Shown: piece by piece, positions 25,001 through 31,575 of the stretch
Numbering within the stretch: position 1 is the stretch's first letter
Layout: each line of letters starts with the position of its first letter
NCBI RefSeq assembly: GCF_030463565.1
Contig: NC_134643.1
Location: 1,560,001 to 1,624,000, forward strand
Source of the DNA: Pelecanus crispus
Lineage: Eukaryota > Chordata > Aves > Pelecaniformes > Pelecanidae
Direction: 5' to 3'
DNA: 64,000 bases
Notes under the pieces: generated by a model
Database searches by the model: none
What the model saw: the letters and a program-made list of their open reading frames with translations, nothing else
Told to the model about the DNA's origin: nothing
Program-made: the position numbers and the translations under genes

Positions 25001-28000
25001 GCTGTGCGCACAGGAGCCTCCAGCACAGACGTAGCCTCTACTGGCAGAAAAGTGCATTTGCTCAGAGTGGCTTTTACCAAACCCCAGAATTAAATAAGTC
25101 AGAAGGACTTTCTTGTTGGCCTCTAAAAATTATACGTACAATAGCATTTTACCAGTTTACTGAAATGATAGGTTTGGTGCTTCCTTTTAAGAACAAAGGT
25201 ATTATGCTGGCGGGATTTTCTTGGGTAAATCTAGTTTCAAAGCTGGATTAGACACTCTTGACAGAAGGGGCTCTCTGGGGTCATCCCCAAACTCCTGCCG
25301 AGGATGCCCAGAACCTGGATCATGCACCAGGCTGCAGTTTTTGCCATGAGTTGTTAAGGCTGTAGCTTGCTGTAAGTGGTTTATAAATTAAGTAGCACTT
25401 GTTTCCGCTCTCATCCCCAAATAGGTTATTTGTGGGACACTTCTGCTGTGCTCAGTGCTGTTCAAACATAAAGCAAGTTACTGTAGTGGTGGAATTACTG
25501 CTCAAATGTGCTACAGGCAATATTTACACAAGCTGGAGCTGGGGGTGCTTACATTTAGCTGATATTTAAAATAATGTATCTGCTGCACTTAAGCCGGAGG
25601 GGATCTTTCTTACAGAAGAGTCTTGTCCTCCTGATAAAAATGCTGCTGTTTGTCATCCTGCGTTGTTGTGTGATTTCCTTTTATTTGTCTGTAATATGTC
25701 CTCTAAGCATGTGGTAATTTACGAATTAATTTATATAATTAACAAAAACTGGTTTCTAAGCAGTAGTGATCACTAGGCTGTAATTTGCTCTCTGACTGTA
25801 AACAACGAATACAAATCTACCACAATATATATTTCCCATGACAGAATAATGTGATTTATCTTAGCTCTTACTCTAAACCTCAATGCAAATTAAAACACTG
25901 ATTACATCTGAGTCTTTCAGAACCGTTTTCCCCAGAATCTGTTGGTGTCTCAGCAGCATGATGACAACCCAAGCGAGGCAGTAGCTCCGCTGCTCACTCT
26001 CCATCGGAAATAAGACTTGTGTGGAGAGTAAAAATAAAGACTTTTTGCACAAGAATATCTCTGTAGCGGTGTTGCTGAATGCTGCCGTTAGGGTTACACT
26101 TTTCCTTCTCTGCTTTGCAGGAAGCTGGAGACAACAACCAGTTCTGCTGGAGAAATTTATTCTCCTGCATTAACTTGCTGAGGATCCTCAACAAGCTGAC
26201 CAAGTGGAAACACTCAAGGACAATGGTAAGGTGATGTCCCTTCTCCCCGAGACCTGCTGTGGGCTGCCAGCGTTGCCCCTCGAGCGTGTCCCTGGCTCTA
26301 CGCTGCGCGGATTCAGCCCAGCCTTCCTGCTGGGAGTTTCTCCTGGCAGTGCTGGGGTTTCTGCTGCTTCATGAGCCGCCCGTTTTAATTTCACAGATTG
26401 AGGCTTATATGCAGAAATACTTTTTTTTTTTTTTTTTGGTGAGGCCGCACCTCCAATGCTGTGCCCATTTTGGGCCCCTCACTACAAGAAAGACATTGAG
26501 GTGCTGGAGCGTGTTCAGAGAAGGGCAACGGAGCTGGGGAAGGGCCTGGAGCACAGGGCTGGTGGGGAGCGGCTGAGGGAGCTGGGGGTGTTCAGCCTGG
26601 AGAAGAGGAGGCTGAGGGGAGACCTGATCGCTCTCTACAACTACCTGAAAGGAGGGGGCAGGGAGGGGGGGTCAGTCTCTTCTCGCAAGGAACAAGCGAT
26701 AGGATGAGAGGAAATGGCCTCAAGTTGCGTCAGGGGAGGTTTAGATTGGATATTAGGAAAAAATTTCTTCACAGAAAGAGTGGCCAAGCATTGGAACAGG
26801 CTGCCCAGAGAGGTGGGGGAGTCACCATCCCTGGAAGTGTTCAAAAAAACGGGCAGAGGTGTCACTGGGGACATGGTTTAGTGGGCATGGGGGTGTTGGG
26901 TTGACAGTTGGACTGATGATCTTAGAAGGCCTTTCCAACCTTAATGATTCCTAGTTTTGCTTTCATTAAAAAATAATCCAGCCATCAAGCTAGGAAAGAC
27001 GAAATATTACTCTCCCCTTAACTGGTTTAGTGGTGGACTTGGTACTGTTAGGTTAATGGTTGGACTTGATGATCTTCAAGGTCTTTTCCAACCTAAATGA
27101 TTCCATGATTCTTCTGCAAATAATACTTATTTCTATGACCCTCAAGCTCCCTGCAGCAAGTGTTGGTTATGTTGAACACTCCTGTTCTACCTGCTTGGGG
27201 TTTGTACCGTACGTGGCCCGGGTGTTAGTGCCCTAAGCTGCGCAGACAGTACTCGCGTTGCTTTCTTGAACACGTTGCGTTAATTTGTGTTGATTCCTTG
27301 GCAGATGCTGGTAGTCTTTAAGTCGGCCCCAATACTGAAACGAGCTCTGAAGGTGAAACAGGCCATGATGCAGCTCTATGTCCTCAAACTGTTGAAAATC
27401 CAAACCAAGTACCTGGGGCGCCAGTGGAGAAAGAGCAACATGAAAACCATGTCTGCCATTTACCAGAAGGTGCGACACCGCATGAACGATGACTGGGCTT
27501 ACGGCAACGGTGAGTAGTGCCAGAGAAGCATCCTCGCTGCATGCGCTCTTGAAATCGGCACGCAGGGGGTTTGACACGTTTTGTCCTATGACCTGTTAGG
27601 ATCCCATAAACTTGTTTGGGTCAGCATTGGGGATTTTTTTCAGAAGCTTTAAGGCTCTGTTCAGCACCATCAGGAGGGAACAAATTGATTGCATGAGGAA
27701 AGGTGGGAATAATCAGATCAGGATGGGACACGGTCAGCTCAGGTCTCCAAGACAAGAGTTTCCACCAAGCCCAGGCCTGCACTTTTGCATTCCCAAATCA
27801 CTTTTGCCATTGAGCCATTAAGCTCTTCTGGTATCCACACCAAATCTGCGTGCTTAGGATGGCTGTGGAGTGAAAATCTCACTGATAGCTCTGCAGCTTA
27901 CACCTGAGAAACAGCAGCGGTTACAACCTGGCAGTGCGGATAGTCTGAATCCTTAAGCTGAAGCACAGACTAGATGTGCTGGTCTGTGTTTAAACAGCTC

Positions 28001-29923
28001 TCATGTAGTCTAAATCTATTTTTTGAGGGATGTCATGAAGTTTCTGGTGTTCCTCGTGTATTAATCTGTGGGAGGCATCAGACCACATACTCTTACTCCT
28101 TTCTAAGAACACCCAGTTGCTGCAACAACTGACCCAAGCTTAGGACAAGAAGAGAAAGTATTAAAATATCTTTTTGCCTTATTAACACGGTCCTAAATTT
28201 TTGCTCTGCCTGTCTCTTCTTCTTAATGAGGATTAAGTGGAAAAATTGGGTAACGTTCCTGTTTCAAAAGAAAACAGGGCAAGAAGTAAAAGCCTAACAT
28301 CTTAACATTTTTACAAGGGAGAACGACATTATAATTATGTTAGGGTGTTCAACTGTAAAAGATATAACCTATTTTTTGAAGACTTGTTATGCTTTTGATA
28401 GTCATAATACCACTATGACACTAACTTAGAAGAACCAAAAACTAGACTCGCTATTTGTAATTTCACTTCAGGGCTAGCGGAGTTCCCCCAAAACCCAAAG
28501 AGCATCAAGGCTGGAAGACTGGGGACTTCCTTTCTTTTATGGGGATTTCTATCCTGCTGCTGCCTTTCTCAGCACGCTGATTGCTCCCTGCAGGATTGAA
28601 TACAGCAGCAGGACTTCCTCATGCTGCTAATGGGATACAGCTATGGGATACAGCCTGCCTTGCATGACTTAAATAGCTTGAGTGCTACATGCTCCAAAAC
28701 AGCAGAAGACTACCTAGGTCACCTGCCCTGGAGCAAGGGTTTGCCATAACAGCTGAATTTACATGGCAATAGTGAGAATAATGCAATTTTAGGACAGAGG
28801 CAAAGGACAAATAGGCGCGTGTGTCCCACTTCCCCCAAAAGAGTTACTCAGCAACATAATGCAACACTCGATTGTACAGTTCACTACTTAGCAGAGGCTG
28901 CATCTTGACCTGGACAGTTTGCCAGGGAAGCACTTGGCTTTGAGACACGCTCTGGAAGGGTTTTTCCTGGCGTGTTTATTTTTATCTTTGTATATCTGGG
29001 TTGATACTCAGCTCGGACTTTTCCCTCCCTTGAGCACTGCTGAGCTTTGCCAATAAATTTACTGAACCTTTATGGAGCGAATGACTATTTCATATAGATT
29101 TAGAGCTTATAAAGACCAGCTTTCAAAATACTATTTTTTTTTTCACGTTACACTTTTATGTAATATTACATGTTTAAAATAATGTGGTTATTACAGCCAG
29201 TTATTAGATTTTCAACGTCATTCATAGTTCAATGTGTCCAAATTTTAAAAAAAACTTTGTTTTCAGTAGCTCATAATAAGCTCGCCAATTTTTAGCTATA
29301 TGCATTAAGTCTCCAACTCTGCTTCAGGCATCTGCGGAGATTTTCAGTAAAAGTGATGAGGCCTTTCTGAAAAAAGGAGGAGCTTGGTAACTACAGAGAG
29401 TCCTTTAAGCACACTACAGAGCAGAAGTAATGGCATTTCTATATGAAGTTTTCTGACTCTGTTTAATTTACAAGTTATTTTAACATAGTTCATTGAAATA
29501 CCTTAAATTAAAATGTATACATAATGGGAATTGATTAGGAATAATAATTAGGACTGACTAATAGTCAATTCAGGCCTGTGGTTGCTGTAAAATCTTCATC
29601 CTTTCTTTTGCCCAAACCTTATCAGAGTTATTTTTCCCACAATACTTTGGTCTTGTTTCTTCTTCAATGTAGATATCGATGCCAGACCATGGGATTTCCA
29701 GGCTGAAGAATGCACCCTGAGAGCCAACATCGAAGCCTTCAACAGCCGGAGATACGACAAACCTCAAGACTCGGAATTTGCGCCGGTGGACAACTGCCTG
29801 CAGAGCGTGTTGGGACAGCGGCTGGAGCTCCCCGAGGACTTCCACTACTCCTACGAACTCTGGCTGGAGCGGGAGGTGTTTTCCCAGCCCATTCGCTGGG
29901 AGGAGCTGCTGCACTACCAGTGA
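3906..29923 (+). CDS. STRIP2: STRIP2, striatin-interacting protein 2 (21 coding exons, complete)
   Basis: Core scaffold of the cytoplasmic STRIPAK complex, which joins striatins and PP2A to GCKIII kinases, MOB4 and SLMAP and acts on Hippo signalling and the cytoskeleton. Joining 21 exons (3906-4076, 6328-6397, 7435-7509, 7613-7747, 7944-8064, 8573-8641, 8746-8852, 8970-9097, 9440-9625, 11066-11289, 12613-12678, 13359-13422, 14515-14586, 14884-14958, 16202-16299, 16834-16960, 19034-19134, 21950-22016, 26121-26225, 27305-27509, 29673-29923) gives 2517 nt, 838 residues plus stop, close to the family length of about 835. All introns are GT-AG and phases agree. A Gln/Pro-rich N-terminus is followed by the N1221 region (about 62-350), an acidic linker (355-428) and the DUF3402 region (about 430-838). 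STRIP2 rather than paralogue STRIP1 is chosen from the GSVDC start of exon 2, the SLDIYNERD motif and the neighbouring SMKR1. The ATG has a suitable context (GCGCATGG). The frame is intact, so the gene is probably functional. Confidence 0.95.
3956..4035 (+). repeat. CCCAGC hexanucleotide repeat inside STRIP2 exon 1
   Basis: An in-frame repeat of six-base units (CCCAGC with CCCAGG variants) encodes alternating Gln-Pro and Ala. Length changes of whole units would keep the reading frame, so copy number may vary between individuals or species. Confidence 0.85.
4140..4830. repeat. G-rich 45-bp minisatellite in STRIP2 intron 1
   Basis: The GTTTGGGGTCCCAGCCCC landmark starts at 4263, 4308, 4353, 4398 and 4443, an exact 45-bp spacing, with more diverged units on both sides. 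The + strand is rich in runs of four to nine G. Because 45 is a multiple of three, several frames stay open across it on both strands; none has protein-like content. Confidence 0.9.
5600..5740. promoter_or_regulatory. AT-rich island in GC-rich intron 1, candidate enhancer
   Basis: Within the GC-rich first intron a block rich in homeobox- and POU-like AT cores appears (TCAATATTAATC near 5624, TTATGTTAATTTAG near 5702). It lacks repeat features. That it is a conserved regulatory element is speculation from composition alone. Confidence 0.2.
6328..6397 (+). CDS. STRIP2: STRIP2 coding exon 2
   Basis: Residues 58-80: [20 protein letters not shown] and following. Acceptor TCCGCAG, donor GTGAAG; leaves one base for the next codon. 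The DLEFEY-like motif opens the conserved N1221 region. Confidence 0.9.
7435..7509 (+). CDS. STRIP2: STRIP2 coding exon 3
   Basis: Encodes [11 protein letters not shown] to [12 protein letters not shown] (residues 81-105), a highly conserved STRIP segment. Acceptor TCCATCAG, donor GTACCA; phase 1 to phase 1. Confidence 0.9.
7613..7747 (+). CDS. STRIP2: STRIP2 coding exon 4
   Basis: Residues 106-150, including [12 protein letters not shown] and [19 protein letters not shown], ending ILYLAQ. Acceptor CCTTTCCAG, donor GTAAGG. Confidence 0.92.
7944..8064 (+). CDS. STRIP2: STRIP2 coding exon 5
   Basis: Residues 151-190: [20 protein letters not shown] through LLNMEI. The exon ends after GA with donor GTGAGA; the Asp codon is completed by the C that opens exon 6, matching the conserved MEIDNS. 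Confidence 0.92.
8065..8440. repeat. Polypyrimidine minisatellite at the start of STRIP2 intron 5
   Basis: Nearly pure C/T on the + strand, starting a few dozen bases after the exon 5 donor. A unit containing CTTCTTTCTCCC recurs at 8162, 8223, 8284, 8342 and 8381. Long homopyrimidine tracts can form triplex DNA and, in RNA, bind PTB-type proteins. Confidence 0.85.
8573..8641 (+). CDS. STRIP2: STRIP2 coding exon 6
   Basis: Residues 191-213: [20 protein letters not shown] and EL, one of the most conserved STRIP stretches. Acceptor CCCCGCAG, donor GTAACC. Confidence 0.92.
8746..8852 (+). CDS. STRIP2: STRIP2 coding exon 7
   Basis: Residues 214-249: [19 protein letters not shown] through TFRMEL. 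The short intron 6 (104 nt) and this exon keep phase (2 to 1). Donor GTGAGC. Confidence 0.92.
8970..9097 (+). CDS. STRIP2: STRIP2 coding exon 8
   Basis: Residues 250-292: [20 protein letters not shown] and [19 protein letters not shown]. Acceptor CTTCACCAG, donor GTGGGT; ends in phase 0. Confidence 0.92.
9440..9625 (+). CDS. STRIP2: STRIP2 coding exon 9
   Basis: Residues 293-354: [40 protein letters not shown], then a Gln-rich basic tail ([13 protein letters not shown]). Acceptor TCCCTAG, donor GTAAGT. Confidence 0.92.
9761..10090 (-). mobile_element. CR1 LINE 3' fragment (intron 9)
   Basis: On the minus strand this ends with the CR1 tail (CATAGAATCATGG in + orientation) preceded by the typical GGTTGGAAGGGACC and ORF2 C-terminal sequence. 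It is 5'-truncated and diverged, of the older type whose ORF2 region reads CAACAGG/TTGTCCTG. Confidence 0.9.
10104..10632 (-). mobile_element. Second CR1 LINE fragment, head-to-tail with the preceding one (intron 9)
   Basis: Repeats the region already seen at about 9895-10090 (GGGGTATCTAC, GGGCAACCTGTG, TTGTCCTGTCACAACAGG) and then extends further 5' into ORF2. It lacks its own 3' tail. It encodes remnants of the CR1 ORF2 C-terminus on the minus strand. Confidence 0.88.
11066..11289 (+). CDS. STRIP2: STRIP2 coding exon 10 (acidic linker)
   Basis: Residues 355-428: [20 protein letters not shown], then an acidic low-complexity run ([17 protein letters not shown]), ending in the conserved [11 protein letters not shown]. 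This least conserved STRIP region links the N-terminal and C-terminal domains. Acceptor CTGCTGCAG, donor GTAAAA. Confidence 0.92.
12613..12678 (+). CDS. STRIP2: STRIP2 coding exon 11
   Basis: Residues 429-450: [20 protein letters not shown] then LG; the Gln codon is split CA/A with exon 12. Acceptor CTCCATCAG, donor GTGAGT. Confidence 0.92.
13359..13422 (+). CDS. STRIP2: STRIP2 coding exon 12
   Basis: Residues 451-472: [20 protein letters not shown] ending KQ. Acceptor CCCCAACAG, donor GTAAGA. Confidence 0.92.
14515..14586 (+). CDS. STRIP2: STRIP2 coding exon 13
   Basis: Residues 473-496: [20 protein letters not shown] then PMSL. Exactly 24 codons, phase 0 both sides. Acceptor TTTTGCCAG, donor GTAAGA. 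Confidence 0.92.
14884..14958 (+). CDS. STRIP2: STRIP2 coding exon 14
   Basis: Residues 497-521: [20 protein letters not shown] then LPQYM. 25 codons, phase 0 both sides. Acceptor CTGTGCTAG, donor GTAAGA. Confidence 0.92.
15731..15840 (+). mobile_element. CR1 LINE 3' end, short (intron 14)
   Basis: Reads GGCAGGGGGCTTGGAACTAGA, TTCCAACCCAAAGATTCTG and ends in degenerate tail octamers (GATTCTGTGATTCTAA). Only the last 110 bp or so of the element remain. Confidence 0.85.
16202..16299 (+). CDS. STRIP2: STRIP2 coding exon 15
   Basis: Residues 522-553: [20 protein letters not shown] then [12 protein letters not shown], essentially invariant across STRIP proteins. Acceptor CCCCTGCAG, donor GTAAGT. 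Confidence 0.94.
16834..16960 (+). CDS. STRIP2: STRIP2 coding exon 16
   Basis: Residues 554-596: [20 protein letters not shown], then a leucine-rich helix and HFKLNHIYQ. Acceptor CAACACAG, donor GTGAGC; ends phase 0. Confidence 0.94.
19034..19134 (+). CDS. STRIP2: STRIP2 coding exon 17
   Basis: Residues 597-629: [33 protein letters not shown]. Acceptor CTTCCTCAG, donor GTACAG. Confidence 0.94.
20160..20868 (+). mobile_element. CR1 LINE, 5'-truncated, with intact tail (intron 17)
   Basis: Encodes the C-terminal part of CR1 ORF2 ([68 protein letters not shown]) interrupted by in-frame stops at 20326-20328 and 20353-20355. It ends with the untranslated tail TTAATGGTTGGACTGGATGA and three ATTCTATG octamers. 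It closely resembles the 3' part of the 30.9-34.5 kb copy. Confidence 0.95.
21950..22016 (+). CDS. STRIP2: STRIP2 coding exon 18
   Basis: Residues 630-652: [20 protein letters not shown] then ESL. 67 nt, phase 2 to 0, so skipping would break the frame. Acceptor CTTCCACAG, donor GTAAGC. Confidence 0.94.
23008..23110 (+). mobile_element. CR1 LINE 3' tail only (intron 18)
   Basis: Begins CTCTCCCCTTAATTGGTTCAG and runs through TTAATGGTTGGACTGGGTGA to a short degenerate tail (GATTTGATGATTCT). Its 5' edge falls at the same junction seen between the two parts of the composite copies at 24.0, 26.9 and 43.8 kb. Confidence 0.85.
23951..24515 (-). mobile_element. Composite CR1 with two successive 3' ends (intron 18)
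   Basis: In + orientation: a CR1 tail and 3' end (23951 to about 24060), a spacer of about 60 bp (GTTTCCTGGCTTGGTGGCTG, then AATGAAAGTAAAAACTAGG), then a second CR1 3' end and ORF2 C-terminal region (24122-24515). The same arrangement, inverted, occurs at 26439-27113. Confidence 0.9.
26121..26225 (+). CDS. STRIP2: STRIP2 coding exon 19
   Basis: Residues 653-687: [20 protein letters not shown] then [15 protein letters not shown]. 105 nt, phase 0 to 0, so skipping would remove 35 residues without a frameshift. Acceptor TGCTTTGCAG, donor GTAAGG. CR1 copies in opposite orientations lie in the flanking introns. Confidence 0.94.
26439..27113 (+). mobile_element. Composite CR1 with two successive 3' ends (intron 19)
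   Basis: After a T-run comes CR1 ORF2 C-terminal sequence ([40 protein letters not shown]), a first 3' end closing at about 26950 (CCTTAATGATTCCTAG), a spacer (GCTTTCATTAAAAAATAATC, then GACGAAATATTACTCTCCCC) and a second CR1 3' end to 27113. It mirrors 23951-24515. Confidence 0.9.
27305..27509 (+). CDS. STRIP2: STRIP2 coding exon 20
   Basis: Residues 688-755: [34 protein letters not shown]-like block (here [19 protein letters not shown]) and [14 protein letters not shown]. Acceptor CTTGGCAG, donor GTGAGT. Confidence 0.95.
29673..29923 (+). CDS. STRIP2: STRIP2 coding exon 21 (last, with stop)
   Basis: Residues 756-838: [40 protein letters not shown] and [17 protein letters not shown], then TGA at 29921-29923. 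Acceptor TCAATGTAG. The 3' UTR follows without a clear nearby AATAAA. Confidence 0.95.
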
Positions 29924-30849
29924 GGACGCCGTCACCTGCCCCAGTCCCACCTCAGTAAGGACTCAAGGTGCTACAGGCTGAGGAAAGGAAGATTATTTTG
30001 GACCTGGGTGTTCTTAAGCATGGCTGGAAAAAAATTACAGCCTTTCCAAAGAGACCAGGCCTCTTTGTACCTACCCAGACACGCCCGATGACACACTGCC
30101 ATCTTTTTTTGAAGGTCATCCCTTTCCTGTGACTTCTTGGAGACCATAGAGTATCAACAGACCTGCACAGAGGCCACGGACCAGGTTTCAGTGTCACGCG
30201 AGCGGCTGTGTCAAGAGTGAGCTTATCTGGTCTTTACTGCAGATTGACACCAGTGTAGGAGAGCTCAGAGCCCAGGCCTGTCTCTTAGCTTGGTTCACGC
30301 ATGTAAGTTTGTTGTAAGAGTATCTCAACTGTGAAAGGTTTTCATCTCTCCTGAATGCTCCACGCTGTGCCCAATTTGTTTTCATTTATTCAGTTATGGC
30401 TGGCTGATAATGTGCTTCAAATGCCCTACTGCCATGAACAAGCCGCCCTGCTTCCCTAATGAAGCTGAAAATCAGAAATATGTGGCACTGTCTGTGACAG
30501 TCTCAATCAGAGGCGACAGGTTGACTCGGCCAAAGGAGACGACGATACCTCTTGTCCCCGGGCTGGCATTGCTGCTGCTAGGATTACACATCCCAGCTTA
30601 CAGAGGCTTGCTTCCACAGCTGACAATTTTTGCGTCATTCACCAAGGATAATAATCCATTCCCTTTGCACCGCTCGTTTCCTCCACCACTCCGCTCACTT
30701 ACCAGTTGTATTGGAGTAAAATGATCAGTAAGCTGTGCAGTGTTTAGAGCTGTAGAGGAGGTTGACTGCCACATTTCTCCCCACCTGATTGTTTTTGAAG
30801 GATAATTACTGCAACGTTGGGTTTCCAGACAGCTTGCTTTACTGCTCTT
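29924..30849 (+). other. STRIP2 3' UTR / downstream sequence
   Basis: Non-coding sequence after the STRIP2 stop. No AATAAA is seen before the CR1 insertion at about 30.85 kb, so the mature 3' UTR either uses a variant signal or runs through the CR1 to the signals near 35.3-35.6 kb. Confidence 0.5.
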
Positions 30850-30880
30850 TATCCCTTCTAACCTGGGAGGAGACAGTAAA

Positions 30881-31573
30881 TTGCCACAAATCCCCTCCCG
30901 GCCTCCCTCACCTTCCCAGCTGCCCCTACACAACAGATACGGGGCTCTGGAAGTTGAGGGCCAGGCAAGCCGGGAGGGAGGTGAAGGGGAAGGTCCAGCC
31001 AGGGGGTTGCCGAGGGTCAGTCAGTCAACCCCACGGATTACGACTGCCCCTGTTAAGAAAAAAAGGAGGGTAATTGTGGTGGGCGATTCCCTCCTGCGGG
31101 GAACTGAGGGCCCGATCTGCCGCCTGGACCCATCCCACAGGGAAGTCTGCTGCCTCCCTGGGGCCCGGGTTAGGGACGTTACTAGGAAACTCCCCGACCT
31201 CGTGAGGCCCTCCGATTATTACCCGTTGCTGGTTGTACAGGTGGGTAGTGATGAGATTACAGAGAGAAGTCCTAAGGCAATGAAGAGGGACTTCAGGGCA
31301 CTGGGGCGATTGGTTGCAGGATCGGGAGCGCAGGTAGTGTTTTCCTCAATCCCGTCAGTGGCAGCAAGGAATGCTGAAAGGACTGGGAAAACTCACCTGA
31401 TTAACAGGTGGCTCAGAGGCTGGTGCCATCGGTGGAATTTTGGGTTTTTTGATCATGGGGAGGTCTACACGGCACCGGGCCTGCTGGCGGCTGATGGAGA
31501 TTGGCTGTCTCCAAGGGGGAAAAGGATTCTCGCCCATGAGTTAGCGGGACTCATTGAGAAGGCTTTAAACTAG
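30881..31573 (+). pseudogene. CR1 ORF1 fragment, SGNH esterase domain
   Basis: The frame is open to a TAG at 31571-31573 and carries KKKRRVIVVGDSLLRGTEGP, the block I of the esterase domain found in CR1 ORF1 proteins, followed by CCLPGARVRDVTRKLPDLV and RDFRALGRLVAGSGAQVVFS, RGWCHRWNFGFFDHGEVY and SPRGKRILAHELAGLIEKAL. The C-terminal catalytic His expected in an active esterase appears replaced (DGDWLSPRG), so activity is doubtful. The N-terminal part of ORF1 is missing. Confidence 0.8.
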
Positions 31574-31575
31574 GT

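Noticed and set aside
3906-29923. STRIP1 as the identity of the 21-exon gene
   Set aside because: Exon 2 ([12 protein letters not shown]), exon 10 (SLDIYNERD) and the adjacent SMKR1 fit STRIP2; some STRIP1-like residues in exons 8 and 9 are likely ancestral.
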